Below, in pieces: positions 19,874-31,683 of a stretch of 64,000 nt of DNA. The DNA is taken from NCBI GenBank assembly GCA_965240325.2, contig OZ251242.1, positions 62,001 through 126,000 on the forward strand. Direction: 5' to 3'. The notes beneath the pieces were generated by a model. That model was not told the origin of the DNA. It made no database searches and saw nothing but the letters and a program-made list of their open reading frames with translations. The stretch is from Rebecca billardiae RCC1528 (Eukaryota; Haptophyta). Each line of letters starts with the position of its first letter. Position 1 is the first letter of the stretch. The translations under genes and the position numbers were made by a program.

Positions 19874-22240
19874 TCAGCGGTGGTACCCGCCGCCGCCCGC
19901 GCGGCCGTACCCGCCGCCGCCTTCGACCGGCGGCGGCGGGCCCCAGTCGCCGCCGCGGCGCGGCGGCGAGTAGGCGCCCTCGTCCTCGCGCGAGCGCCCG
20001 CGCGCGGGCGGCGGCGCGTACCGGGCTCCGTCGTGGTGGTAGTGCTCGGCCGGCGGCGGCGGGCCGTGCGGCGGTGCGCCGTATCCGTCCGCGGGCGTCG
20101 GCGCGTACGGCGGCGCGCCGCCTCTGTCGTACCCGCCGCCGCGCGGCGGCGGCGCGTACTCCGCCGACGCGCGCCGCTCGTCGCGCGGCGCGTGCGGGTG
20201 CGGGCCGTACCGGTCGTACTCTGCGCCGCCGTGCGGCGGCGGCGGGTGCTGCGCGTAGGGCGGCTCGGCGCGGCTGTCGTGGTACGGCGCGTGCGGAGGC
20301 GGGTACGCGCCGCCCGGCGCGCGCCGCTCGGCGTAGCCGTGCGGCGGCGGCGCGCGCTCGGGCGGCGGCGCGTACCCGCCGGCGCCGCGCTCGGCGTACC
20401 CGCCGGGCGGCGGCAGGCGGCGCTCGTCGTAGCCGGCCGGCTCGCGCGCCGGGTGGGCGTAACCGCCGGCGTAACCGTCGCGCTCGGGCGGCGGCGCGCC
20501 GCCGCGCGCGTAGCCGCCGTGCGCGCCGCGGTCGTCGTGGGCGTAGTAGGCGCGCTCGCGCTCGCGCGGCGACGGCGCGGGCCGCTCGTACCGGCCGTCG
20601 TACCGGGAGTCGTACCGGTCGGAGCGGTGCGGCTCGTAGCGCGCGGGCGGGCGCTCGGCGCGCTCGTAACGCTCGTAACGGTCGTACCGGTCGTACCGCT
20701 CGGAGCGGTGCTCGGGCGGCGGCTCGTAACGGTCGTGCCGCTCGTAACGGTCGTAACGGTCGTGACGGTCGTCGCGCTCGGCGGGGCGGCCGTACCGCTC
20801 GCGCTCCGACGGCGCGGCGCCGCGCTCCGCGTCGGCGCCGCCCGGCCCGCCGCGCGCGCGCGCGGTGCGGTGATTATAGTCGAGGCGCAGCGCCACCCCG
20901 TGCAGTGTCTCCGTGGAGGCGTACGCCTCGGCCGCGTCGTCCGCGCGCTCAAAGTCGACAAAGGCGGAGCGGTACGAGCCCTTCTGCGGCAGCATCTTCA
21001 CCGCTTGCACTGCGCAGCGGCGGCAGCGGCGGCAGCGGCGGCAGCACACACGCCCGGACGCGTCCGAGCAGACGCGGCGGCGGCCGAGGTGGCGAGAGTG
21101 GCGGCGGTGTGGCGGCGGCAGCGGAGGAGGAGGTGGAGGAGGAGGAGGGCGCGGAGGAGGACGCAGCGGCGGGCGGGGGCAGGCGGGGGCGGCGCGCGCG
21201 CAGCGGGCGCGCAGGGCGGCAGGGCGCGCCGGGTCAGCTCAGCGCACAGCGCACAGCGCGCACCGCCCAGCGGCGGCAGCAGCAGCAGCGCCCCACGGCC
21301 CCACAGCAGACCGCCACGCCGCCAGTGCCTGGGCCCAGCCGTGCACCAGCCAGCACACCAGCCAGCACACCAGCCAGCACACCAGCAAGCACACCAGCCA
21401 GCGGCCCAGACTCGGAGCCCCAGGTGCGCGCAAGGTGCGCGGCGGCCAACCAACCAGCGCGCTGCCCTCGGCTCGGCCGCAGAGCCACAGCGCACAGAGC
21501 CGCTCAGAGCGACAGCGCCACTGCCCCCAGGCCACTGCCCCCAGGCCACTGCCCCCCAGGCCGGCCCAAGCACCAACACCAGCACCAGCGCCCATGGCAC
21601 CCATCGGTGGGCAGCACGCGCGCGCCATCCCGCGCGCAGCCGCCACGCCGCCCCAGCCAGGCGGCGCGCCACTGCCACCACGCGCGCCGCTGCCGCCGCT
21701 GCCTCCCAGCGGTGCCAGCGGTGCGCGCGGTGCCAGCGGTGCGCGCGCGCGCGCCAGCCGCTCGACTCCGGGTGCCCGGCGGCCAGCAGCCATCGCCCCA
21801 GCCATGCGCACGGTCGCCAGCAGCCCCAGCCAGCAGCAGCAGCCCCAGCGGCCCCACCACGCGCCCAGCGCCGCACCGTTTCCGTGCTGCGCGAAGAACT
21901 CGGTGAGCTCGTCCGCGGAGACGGCCTCGGGGATGCGCGCCACGTACAGGTGGCGCGAGCCGCCGCCAGAGGGGGAGGGCGCGGGGTCGCGCGGCTCGTG
22001 GCGCGGGCGCTGGCCCTCGGAGCGTGCCCAGTCCACCTGCAGCCCACGCCCCTGGAACTGCCGGCCCTGCAGCTCCTCCTTGGCCTTCTCCGCGTCGGCC
22101 GCGTCCTCAAAGTCGATGAAGGCAAACCCCTCGCGGAACGTGACGTTGGAGATCTTGCCGAACTTGAGGAACTCGGCCTCGAGGTCGTCCTGCGTCGCGG
22201 TGTACGTGATGTTGCCCACCCACAGCCGGTGCGACGGCAT
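19874..22240 (-). CDS. SR-like RNA-binding protein with two RRMs and an RGY/DRYD-rich tail
   Basis: Two exons: 22240-21877 and 21009-19874, giving 499 residues. The start ATG at 22240 is followed at once by H-R-L-W-V-G-N-I, the RNP2 of RRM1; RNP1 is E-G-F-A-F-I-D-F. RRM2 starts H-L-Y-V-A-R-I and is split by the intron: donor GTGCGG after AACG and acceptor GCAG rebuild an unbroken RRM with RNP1 YRSAFVDF. The C-terminal 300 residues are Arg/Tyr/Asp/Gly/Pro repeats such as DRYDRYER and GGYAPPPE, as in SR proteins and phase-separating hnRNPs. A role in splicing or mRNA handling in the nucleus is inferred from this architecture. It is divergently transcribed from ARMT1. Confidence 0.85.
21344..21562. 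repeat. Minisatellites inside the RRM-gene intron
   Basis: A 12-bp unit CACACCAGCCAG is repeated about five times at 21344-21402, and a 16-17 bp GCCACTGCCCCCAG-type unit about three times at 21520-21562. Both lie in the 867-bp intron (21010-21876) of the minus-strand RNA-binding protein gene, making the intron transcript G/U-rich. Confidence 0.8.
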
Positions 22241-22455
22241 CGCGACCACGCGCAACAACGAGCGACCCCACCAAGCGAGCGCCCACGCACGAGAGAGAGT
22301 CGGGGCGGCGTGCCGTGCGCACGCGCGAGTCTGAACGCGAGGAGCCGACGACGGGAGCGGGGCGGGCGCGGCGGCGGCAGGCGGGCGGCCCCGGGCTGGT
22401 CCGGGCGCGACCGCGAGGCGCCGGCGCCACCGGACCGGCCGCCGCGCCCACTCCG
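22241..22455. promoter_or_regulatory. Putative bidirectional promoter (RRM gene / ARMT1)
   Basis: Only 215 bp separate the two divergent start codons, so both promoters and 5' UTRs must fit here. No TATA box was seen. Confidence 0.5.
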
Positions 22456-23950
22456 ATGCGCGCCTCGGCCCTCATCAACGCCGCGGCGCTCGCTCTCGCC
22501 TCGGGCGCCGTCGCGGCAGCGTCGGCCGTGCGCATGTCCGCGATGTCGGCGCAGCACCCGCCGATGCTCAAGGGTGCGCGCCCGCGCCGCGCGCGCACCC
22601 GCGCACGGGCCGCTCGGCGCGCGCGCGCGCGCGCGCGCGGCCGCCCACGCGGCGCGGCGCCGCGCGGTGCGCGCGCGCGCGCTCGCAGCGACGGACGGGC
22701 CGCAGACGTTCACGTACGACACGGTGAGCCGGCGCCTCCCGCTGATCGTCGAGTCGGTCATCGCGTCCAACGGCTACACCGACGCCCTCGCCGCCTCGCT
22801 CCAAAATCTCGCCGACGAGATCCGCGCAGACGCGCCGCTGGTGCCACTCGCGCGCGCCGAGGACGCGCGCTGGAACGAGTACCCGCTGATGGCGGCGGCG
22901 CTGCGGGAGGGGCAGAGCTGGTTCTCCGCGCCGTGGTGGCTCGTCGAGAACTACCTCTACCGGCGCATCCTCGAGCTCCTGCGCGCCGCCGGCGACGGGC
23001 GCGACCCTTTTGCCGCGCCCAAGGCGCAGGCCCTGCTCGCGTCCGCCGCGCCGCTTCGCGAGACGGTGCTGCCGCTGCTCGGCGCGGAGGGGGTGGGCGT
23101 GGAGCACTACGTGTACCGCGCGCTGTGGGGCAACCGCGCCGACCTCTCCATCTCCGCGGGCGACGCCGCCGCCGCGCTCGACGCCGCCGCCGTCACGGCC
23201 ACCGCGCGCGCGGCCGGCGGCGCGGCCGGCGGCGGCGCGGGCGCGTGTGCGGGCCCGTCTCTGGAGAGCGTGCGCGACAGCGCGTCGCTGCTGTGTGACG
23301 ACACGGCGCGCGCGCTCGAGGTGCTGCGCGCCGCGCAGGGCGCCCACGTCGTGCTCGTCCTCGACAACGCCGGCCTCGAGCTGCTCGCCGACCTCGCCCT
23401 CGCCCACGGCCTGCTCTCAGCAGAGGGGGGCGCCAGGCCCTGCGCCAGCTTCGTCACGCTGCATGCCAAGCCAGAGCCCGTGTTCGTCTCGGACGTGACG
23501 GCGGCGGACGTGGAGCTCACGCTGGGCTGGCTCGACGACCACGGCGGCGGCGCGCTCGCCGACGCGACCCGCGCCCACCTCCGCGCCGGCCGCCTCACCG
23601 TCGACGCCTCCCACCACTTCTACATCTCCCCGGAGCCCTTCTGCTCGGCCGCGCTGCCGGCCGAGCTGCGCGCGGCGTACGCGCGGGCGGACCTGGTGGT
23701 GCTCAAGGGGGACGCGAACTACCGCCGGCTGCTGGCCGACGCGGCGTGGGCGCACGACACGCCGTGCGCGCGCGTCCTCCCCCCCGGCTGGCCCACGCCC
23801 ACCCTCTGCCTCCGCACGTGCAAGAGCGAGGTGCTCGTGGGCGTGGCCCCCGAGCAGACAGCGCGCGCTGCGGCCGCGGCGCCCGACTGGCTCACGAGCG
23901 GACGCTTTGGCGTCGTGCAGCTCTTCGAGCCCGGGGGCGCGGCGGCGTAG
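22456..23950 (+). CDS. ARMT1: ARMT1/DUF89 family damage-control phosphatase or protein-glutamate methyltransferase
   Basis: Exons 22456-22573 and 22689-23950 give 459 residues. Donor GTGCGC and acceptor CGCAG join in frame to give M-L-K-A-T-D-G-P-Q-T-F, matching the family's N-terminal block. Conserved segments include WFSAPWWLVENYLYRRI, ALWGNRADLSISAG, the metal-binding VLVLDNAGLE (D-N-x-G-x-E) and LVVLKGDANYRRL. The C-terminal W-L-T-S-G-R-F-G-V-V-Q block is also typical. Family members are metal-dependent phosphatases acting on damaged sugar phosphates; a PCNA-directed methyltransferase activity has been proposed for the human protein. The first 26 residues (M-R-A-S-A-L-I-N then Ala-rich) could be a targeting peptide, with a second Met at residue 27. 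The full-length fold appears intact. Confidence 0.9.
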
Positions 23951-24249
23951 GCTGCGCGCGGGCGGGCACGGCGCGCGGCCGATATAGTGAGCGCAGTGGC
24001 AGCAGCGGGCCGGCTATTGCGTGCGCATATTCGTCCCGGCACCGATGACCAGACGGTCGTACTCGTCTGCTGATGATCTGGCAGCAGTCAGTGACAGTGA
24101 CGACTGTCAGTGTATAGTGACGAGTCGTGAGTCTGTGAGTGCCCGGTGTTGAGTGACGCGCGCCGACTCCGCGCCGCGCCGCGAGGACTCGACTCGACGT
24201 ACGTCACACTCACAGACGGTAGAGTCTGTTAGACGCCGTGAGGCGATCG

Positions 24250-24364
<115 letters not shown>

Positions 24365-25137
24365 TTATATGATGGCCCGCGGTGCAGGGCGGAGCGCGCA
24401 GCGTGGAGCCCGCACCAGCGGGCCCGAACCACGTTTCAAAAAGATCTTTGATCAAAGAAAAAAGGGACGGGCCACGGGGGACAATTTTAGGGCTGGAGGA
24501 GACCGCGAGTTTCGAATTTTGAGACTCCCTTACAGGTGCATCCTCGTCGAAAAAGGACGCGTCCGCCGTCTTGAATAGTGAACAGAGGAATCAACGAAAC
24601 CCACGCCCAAGTGTGCGAGGCAGGGTACACCTTGAAAACTGACAGGCGGGCTGCGCGGCGACGCAAAAAGAACCTCACGTGAACTGCATAGGGGCTCATT
24701 TTTTGATCGCCTAAGGTGCACTTACCTGCGCCAATATTCAGCTGGGAAGCGTGCGAATCTCGGACGATAGGCGCCGAAGCCGGAGATCCGCAAGCTCCAG
24801 CAAAGGGATTTCGGGAGTGGACCCTTTCACTACTAGCCGCGTGGGTCTTCGTTGGAGGACGGAGGCGGCGCTTTTTGCCCTTCGCCCGTCCGCCGCCACC
24901 GTTGTACTGGGCCGCACGAAACGCGTCCGTCGCCGCGTTGCCCTGCAGTGGGCGCGCGCTGCATGGGCTGCGGCAGAACAGCATCACGCGCGACGCTGCC
25001 CTACGAACGTTCTCCCTTCCCACCGCCTGCGGGTCTCGAAGGGTTGGTCGCGGCGGCGTGCAACCGCGAAGTCGCGGAAGCAGACCGGTCTCGCCCGTCA
25101 TTGGCGGCGGTAGCAGGTCAGTAGGGAGAAGTGCACA

Positions 25138-26290
25138 GTGAGAGATATAGGGAGTCGATCCGCTGTGGGACGTGGACGAGCGTGGCCCTGATTACCGCGC
25201 GATCCTTCGCGCCAGCTTGGGCCCACACGTCTGTGCAGAGAGCAGACGACCATCCGCAGAACCGCGGGCTCGGATTCAATGACGGCGCCGGGCTTGAGAG
25301 CGTGCACGCCTTTGGTGCGCGACAAATCTACGGGTGGATGCGATCCAGGTGGCTCAATATGCGCCAAGTAAGGCTGCATTCGCCTGTAGCGGTCACGCCT
25401 GCAGTGCTCCCTGTCGCTCATCACGCGCGTGCGCACTCCCCGCTGATCAGTCGGATCTGATCGGCTTCCCTCCCTTGTCCGCAACGGGTGGCGCGCATGG
25501 CTTTGAGACGCTGAGACGGTGCGCGTGCATAGTGAGAGATATAGGGGGGTGATCCGCTGTGGAACGTGGGCGAGCGTAGCTATGATTACCACGCGATCAT
25601 TCGCGCCAGTATGGGCCCACACGTCTGTGCAGAGAGCTGACGACCTGCAGTGATCACTTCCGCGGCCGATTCGCGGGAACCGGCGCGGACTGACAGGGCG
25701 CCGGGCTTGAGAGCGTGCACGCCTTTGGTGCGCGACAATTCTACGGATGGATACGCTTCTGGTGGCGCAATGCGTGCCAAGGAATGGCTGCATACGCATG
25801 TAATGGTCACGCCTGCAGTCCACAGTGTCGCTCGTCATTGATCGGCTGCTTCTGCCCTTGAGTCCGCAACGGGTGGCGCGCGGCTGCGCGCATGGCTTTG
25901 AGACGCTGAGACGTCGTCAAGGAGGAGCGCGCGTGCGGCGAAGGCAAGCATAGTACTGTTCTGCAGCTCAAGCAGCCCCAACGCGCTCTCGCCAGTACGC
26001 GCCTGCGCGTCTGCGCAGACGGGCGGAAAGCTCGGACCGCCGGCTGAGAGAGGGAGCGCGCAAGCCCTCGTGCCACTGCGAGTGAATGCGTCGGCGGACT
26101 TCGGGGGGATACCCACCATGCGCCCACGAAGAGCTACATTCACGGACATGGCAGTTGCGACGCCGACTCACGGTGTCGCGCATCATGCGCGCGCACGCTT
26201 GCACCATACCGACACACCCAAAACATTGACCGGGCGCGCGGGACCCGCGCGCACGGCTTCCAGACTCGGAGACGGTGTCAAGGAGGAGCA
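25138..26290. repeat. Diverged tandem array, three units of about 360-390 bp
   Basis: Unit 1 (25138-25529) and unit 2 (25530-25917) share long blocks: GTGAGAGATATAGGG, CCCACACGTCTGTGCAGAGAG, GGGCTTGAGAGCGTGCACGC and GGCTTTGAGACGCTGAGAC. A more diverged third unit (about 25918-26290) shares the order and the GTCAAGGAGGAGC junction block that ends units 2 and 3. Neither strand has an evident gene, though one minus frame stays open across two units. Confidence 0.75.
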
Positions 26291-27606
26291 CTTGCGGGGC
26301 AGGCTGAAGCACAGTGCTGATCTGCCGCAGCCCAGGCAGCACACGCCCGCAGCAGGGCAACGGAACGGCTGCACGACCTCACGCGATGCGTGGCCCAGCC
26401 CCCCCCCCGGCCCGGGGTACCCTCGCTTGCTCGGAGAGGGGCGACCGCCCGCTTTCCGACGAGCGCAGCTTGCGAAAGTGACCGGGCCCCTTGTTCTTCG
26501 TAGAGCAGTTGCAGATGATTGGATGCCGGGAGGGAATGATAGCAAATGGCTGACCAATGAGACAGCGCCGTTGCGCCTACCCGCATTACTTGCCTCGCCG
26601 GAATCTTGAGTAAATCGATTTGGCCCTTTTGATTGGTTGCCTCCGCAATAGGCTTCTTTTTCGCATATGGCTGCTGACTTATGGAGATTCCAGGGCTGAG
26701 GCTTGCTTTTCAAGTAGGAGAACCTCTTGATTGATGCCACGAACCCCCTGGCCCTGCGCCCTTTTTCAAGGTGATTGTGGGTAGACTCTCCTTAATGTAG
26801 TGTGACCATAGTAAAATAATATGGCCTCGCCGCTGCAAGATGCCAAGAACGACCGTTGACATAATCGTCCAACCAACTTCAATAGTGCGAGACATTGAAA
26901 ATACCCGCCGCAGCTATCCGTATAGTCGGAGCCGGAGCGGGGGCGCGGCGGCGCGCGCGGCGTGTCAGCGGCCCGCGCGTTTGTACGCCGCGGCTGCGGC
27001 GCCAGGAGCTCCGAGGAGGCGAGCCACGAGCGACCGACGGGTGAGGACGGCGATGGGCAGGTGCGCGCGGCGAGTGGCGCCTGGAGCGCGCGGCTGCGGC
27101 GGGTCCCGACTGCCGTCGACATCGCGTTCGTGCCCCCGCTCACTCCGCGCGCCCCCGCCGCCCCGTGTCGATGCCTGCGCGCGGCCGCGCGCCCGGTCGC
27201 CGCGGGGCGCCCCGGCCGCGCCGCGGCAGCCGCCCTGTATTCGGGCTCTCGCAAGCTCGGGGGCAGCGGCGCCTGATGCCGGACTGATCGATCTCTGAGT
27301 CTTCGACTTCACCACGCGCCGCCCTTGCCATGCCTTTCCGGGGAGCAGCGCCCGGACGATCCGAGTCCATCGCGTCGACGGTCGACTCTGAGCGAGGGCT
27401 ACGCCTCGGAACTGAACGGTACTCTTATTAACTCTACGAGGAGGACGAGCTGCGTGGGCGACGGTGGTGCGTGACGTCCCCAGAGCTGGCTGTGCCTCTG
27501 CAACGCGTGCCGAGCCTGATCGAGGTGTGTCAGCCCGTGCACGCGCGGCGTGCGCCGCCGTGCGCGAACGATCCGTGACTGGTGCCCGCTCGCACATCCG
27601 ACCTCG

Positions 27607-27926
27607 GCACCGTGCTCCCTCGGGCTGTCAGCTCCGCGTGGCCTGGCGTGCACGTAGAGTTGCGCTCATGCGTCGATCACGCCTCGCGCCCGCCTGTCGG
27701 CCGTCGCGCAGGCGCTGGTCGAACCCTACTCGGACCGGACCAGTGCAAATCATCTGCTACTATCCTGGCGCTGCCGGTGCGCGGTGACCCGCGGGACAGC
27801 GCCACAGCGGTCAGTCAGCAGCAGCGGCCCGAACGAATCCGCGGCCCCGCACCGTGCTCCCTGGCTGTCAGCTTCGCGTGGCCTGGCGTGCACGTGGAGT
27901 CGCGCTCATGCGTCGATCACGCCTCG
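27607..27926. repeat. 80-bp direct duplication
   Basis: 27607-27686 and 27849-27926 are about 90% identical (GCACCGTGCTCCCT ... CGTCGATCACGCCTCG), separated by 162 bp of different sequence. Confidence 0.85.
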
Positions 27927-28129
27927 TCGCATCCGCCTGTACACAATCGGCGCCGCGCCGGCGGCTGCGAAGTGCGATGGGCCCGCGCCCGGCGCGGCGG
28001 GCGGCGGCGCACCGCTGGAGTCTAGTTGTACGGGCATGCAACTCCGGGTCTGTCAATAGACGACTGCGATGGAGGGTGCACCGCCACCGCGGGCCCTGAA
28101 CTACGTTCGTTGGCTACGGAAAAGGATTA

Positions 28130-28148
28130 GGACCGCGGAACGCGGTCC
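28130..28148. repeat. Perfect hairpin just outside the left terminal repeat
   Basis: GGACCGCG, loop GAA, CGCGGTCC, followed by a short TA run and then the terminal repeat of the DNA element. Confidence 0.8.
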
Positions 28149-28166
28149 GATATATATATATATGAA

Positions 28167-28200
28167 CACAGCAACGACTTCTTTTTTAAAGCGGCCGTTA
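28167..28200 (+). repeat. Left terminal inverted repeat (34 bp)
   Basis: Starts CACAGCAACGACTTC and ends GCGGCCGTTA; it matches the complement of 38363-38396 with one mismatch. Confidence 0.85.
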
Positions 28201-28325
28201 GCGTGTCCAGCGGCCAGATTAATTTTCGAAAAATTACTATGCGCTGCGCGCGCGCCCCTAGGGGGCGGCGCGCGCGCGCGGCTGGTCCCCCCTGCATGCC
28301 CGCACCGTCAGCTGCCTGATTGCCG

Positions 28326-31162
28326 CTACCCAGCCCCGCTACCGTCGCGCGCGACATCCGCGCCGTAAATCACCGTCACCGAGCGGTCCGGCGAGCGCGC
28401 CGCCATCAATTTGCTCCTGAGTGCCGAAAACTCCTTCTCCGGAAGCCCAGCCTCCTCGCGCAGGAGCTTGCGCGCCGTCATGCACTCCGCGATCAGGTCG
28501 ATCGCGTCGGTCTCCGCCCTGCGCTGCCATTCGCGCTGCCGCTTGGCGTACTTCTTCAGCCAGAGCCGCCGCACCTTGTCGCCGAACTCCTCTGCCCACG
28601 TCGCAAGCGACACGCGGCGCACGAGCTGCGCGACCGTCGAGATGTGCGGCTCCGCCGTCGACTTCTTCCCCTCGGCGTACTCGCGGACGAATGAGTCGAG
28701 TGACTTGCGCGCGTGCACGAGCGGCATCGCACGCTTGGTCACCTGCACGAAATGCCCCTGCACCTGCTCGTCCGCGAGCTGCACGAGGCGCCCCCGCCGC
28801 CTGAGGCGAGACGCCGTCTGCGCCCGCCTCCGTGACCGCCCAGACGTTGAAGCGGAGCGGTGGGACGTTGTGCGAGCCCTGGCCGGCGAGGCTGGCGAGG
28901 CTGACGTAAGCGCCGGTGCACGCCACGATGGCCTTCTGCTCCTCCGCGTAGTCGGCCGCCTCGGCGCCGCCGCCAAAACCGCCGCCGGCCGCGCTGCCGC
29001 CTGCCGAGGCAGTGCTGCCACCGAGGCCGCGCTGCTGCGCGCCGCCGCCGGCCGCGCCGCCGCCGGCCGCGCCGCCACCAGCCGCACCACCACCCGCACT
29101 GTCAGCCGCGCGGCTGGCCGCGCCACATGCCGCGCCACCGGCCACGCGGACGCCAGCACCGGCTGTGCCGCTAGCCACGCCGCTGCCACTGCCGGCCGCG
29201 CCGCCCACGCCGCCGCCCGCGCCCGCGCCCGCGCCCACGTTGCCAGCCGCGCCCCCGGCCGCGCCCCCGGCCGCGCCGCCGGCCGCGCCACCGGCCGCGC
29301 GGACGCCAGCGCCAGCGGTGCCGCCAGCCACGCAGCTGCCGCTGCTGCTGCCACCAGTGCTGCTGCTGCCGCCCGCACCGGCCGCGCCGCCGCCGGCCGC
29401 GCCACCGCCGGCCGCGCCGCCGCCGGCCGCGCCGCCGCCGGCCGCGCCGCCGCCGGCCGCGCGATCGCGAGCGCTGTCAGCCGCGCCGCTGTCCGCGCCG
29501 CCGGCCGCACCTCCGGCCGCGCCTCCAGCCGCGCGGACGCCAACGCCAGCTGTGCCGCCAGCCACGCCACTGCAGCTGCCGCCCGCGCCGCCCGCGCCGC
29601 CGCCAGCACCCGCGCCCGCGTTGCCAGCCGCGCCGCCGGCCGCGTCCGGCCGCGTCGCCGGGCGCACCGCCGCCTGGCGCGCAGTTGTCGGGCGTGCCGC
29701 CGTCGGGCGCGCCGCCACCGGGCCCGCCATCGCCCGCGCTGTCAGCCGCGCCGCCGGCCGCGCCGCAGGCCGCGCCACCGGCCGCGCGGACGCCAACGCC
29801 GGCTGTGTCGCCAGTCACGCCGCTGTCGCTGCAGCTGCCGCCGCTGCTGCCGGCCGCGCCGGCCGCGCGCGGCCGCGCCGCCGGCCGCGCCGCCGCCGGC
29901 AGTGCCGCCGCCGGCCGCGCCACCGCCCGCGCTGTCAGCCGCGCCGCTGGCCGCGCCGCCGGCCGCGCCACCGGCCGCACGGACGCCAGCGCCGACTGTG
30001 CCGCCAGCCACGCCGCTGCCGCTGCCGCTCGCGCCGGCCGCGCCGCCGCCCGTGCCCGCGGACGCGCCCGCGTTGCCAGCCGCGCCGCCCGCCGCGCCGC
30101 CGGCCGCGCCGCCGACCGCGCAACCGGCCGCGCGGACTCCAGCGCCGGCGGCACCGCCAGCTACGCCGCTACCGCTGCCGCTGCCGCCGCTGCCGCCGGC
30201 CGCGCCGCCGGCCGCGTCGCCGGCCGCGCCGCCTGCAGCGCCGCCAGCCGCGCCGCCCTGCCGCGCTGGCCACGTGCAGCGGCGGCAGCTGGCGGCGCCG
30301 GTCGCGGTGGGAGCCGGCCGCTCCGGATCACGTCATTGATCCCGTCGGCGTCCGCACTCCATAGCTCGGGCATGTCCGAGTCCGGCCGCTCCGAGATGGC
30401 GATCGCCTCCGACGACGCGAGCGCAACACCCTCATAGTTGCGCACGATGGCGATCGTGGCCGCGCGCGAGTGCGCTGCGTTTGGCCCGTGTCCGCCGAGA
30501 GGAGGAGGACATGCGGCTGCCCGCGCGGGCGCGCGGACTTGCCGTAGTGCTCCAAGCGATCCAGCACGGCGCCCACGGCCTGCGCCCACGGCCGCGCCGC
30601 CGACTCGCTGCCGATCATCATCACGCCCGCGCCCGCGTGCTCGCGATTGCGCAGCGCGCTCTCACGTGAGCCAGCCACCGGCGGCGGGATCGGGTGGCGC
30701 ATGCCCAGGTTGAGCCACGTCGAGAACTCTCGGGCTGGCGCGAGCCCACGATGCTCAGTGTGCGGTCCTTCTCGCGCGCCTAGTGCACGACGCCCTCGTC
30801 GTCGAGCGAGGTGAAGGCATGCAAGACGAGCGCGTCTCACGAGAAGAGCCGCAGCTTGGCTACACGCAGCAGGTTGTTCTTCTTCCGCTGGGCCTTGATG
30901 GCGACGAGGCTGTTGACGCTGCGCTTGACCTCCGCCAGGTAGTTCTCGTTCGGCATGATCGAGTGGTCCACCTCGCTCGCGGCCTCGCGCGCGCGCAGCT
31001 TGAGCATCTCGTGCGGCTGAGCGCCGCGGCCATGCGCAGCCATGCAGATGCGGCAGAGACGTGGCGCCCGATGCGTTAGGCACCTTTGCGATGCAGCTTG
31101 GGCTTCCTAGGCTTCGCGCAGGAACGCTTGCCCTTGCCCACGGTGAGCACAGCCGTCGCCAT
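28326..31162 (-). pseudogene. Decayed gene of the TIR element, function unknown
   Basis: Read on the minus strand from an ATG at 31162 (M-A-T-A-V-L-T-V-G-K-G-K-R). Protein-like segments continue in different frames: 31022-30837 (E-V-D-H-S-I-M-P-N-E-N-Y), about 30833-30785, 30750-30500 (F-S-T-W-L-N-L-G-M-R-H-P), 30455-30335 (I-A-I-V-R-N-Y-E-G-V-A-L), then a long Gly/Ala repeat and a C-terminal block 28980-28326. Breaks include a TGA at about 30836, a TAG at about 30783, a shift near 30740 and a one-base shift in a G run near 28800. The first break near 31080 could be an intron (GTGCCT...CTCAG). The last block is Arg/Lys/Glu-rich and helical (W-L-K-K-Y-A-K-R-Q-R-E-W). I do not recognise the family. 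It is probably the element's own transposition protein, by position only. Confidence 0.55.
28980..30260 (-). repeat. GC-rich minisatellite with higher-order repeats
   Basis: A 15-bp GCCGCCGGCCGCGCC-type unit is tandemly repeated (most regular at 29385-29460). Six copies of a larger module, each with GGACGCCAGCGCC followed by GCCACGCCGCTGCC, recur at spacings of about 150-255 bp (near 29147, 29307, 29533, 29788, 29988 and 30140). On the minus strand it encodes Gly/Ala-rich GGGAA-type repeats within the decayed gene. Confidence 0.8.
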
Positions 31163-31678
31163 TGCTGCGCGCGGCGAGCGCGGTGCGGCGCGGCCGGGCC
31201 GGGCGCAGCCGCAGCAAGTTAGTCTGATGCAAATTCCCGGTCACCCATGCAAAAGTAAGCGTTCCCGCTGCGCATGTGCGTGCATCACGAGTAACCCGCC
31301 GCCTGAATAACAACTCCGCGCCCCTCCATACACTTCCTGCATCCCCGCGCGCAGCGGCGTGCGGGCGGGCGCGAATTCGCACCGTGTTACGAACAGACCT
31401 AGCAAAGTAGATCGGTGTGGCGCGTCGGGACGCGGAGCGGGTGCGGGGCAGGCGGGGGATAGGTTGGGGAACACCCGCGATTAGAGCACCGGTGGCGCAG
31501 CGGCGACGTGGACGCCGCCACACGCGCACGCACGGCGCGCGCTCGCACCGCGAGTCGAACGTCCGCTCGCCAAGCCCTGCGACGGCGTCCGTGCGACGCC
31601 GAGCGACGAACGCTCTCGGGATTTGGCCCGGACCACCAGATTCAGCCGTTAACGGCCGAAAATTCATTTGTTGGAGTT
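31163..31678. other. Non-coding right arm of the TIR element
   Basis: Upstream region of the decayed minus-strand gene. No recognisable gene. It ends with a CCGTTAACGG palindrome (31646-31655), which repeats the inner-end CGTTAACGGCC theme of the terminal repeats. Confidence 0.45.
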
Positions 31679-31683
31679 TCCTT
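31679..31683. repeat. Target site duplication TCCTT (left)
   Basis: Identical to 38359-38363 on the other side of the copia element. Confidence 0.9.

Noticed and set aside
22241-22258. Six-residue extension of the RRM protein
   Set aside because: Requires a TTG start; ATG at 22240 abuts RNP2.
19331-22688. Upstream part of the 1539-residue plus-strand frame ending in ARMT1
   Set aside because: The part before 22689 is antisense to the RRM gene and its intron and is low complexity; ARMT1 uses exon 1 at 22456-22573 in another frame.
24487-25101. 204-residue minus-strand open frame
   Set aside because: No motif, no supporting splice or start context, and an equally long frame on the other strand; left as spacer.
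26070-26609. 179-residue plus-strand open frame after the tandem array
   Set aside because: Begins inside the third repeat unit and has no recognisable domain.
31490-31580. tRNA-like D-arm (GGTGGCGCAGCGG) near 31489-31501 with a TCGAAC further on
   Set aside because: Acceptor and T-stem ends do not pair and the T-loop base 54 is wrong; at most a degraded tRNA-derived fragment.
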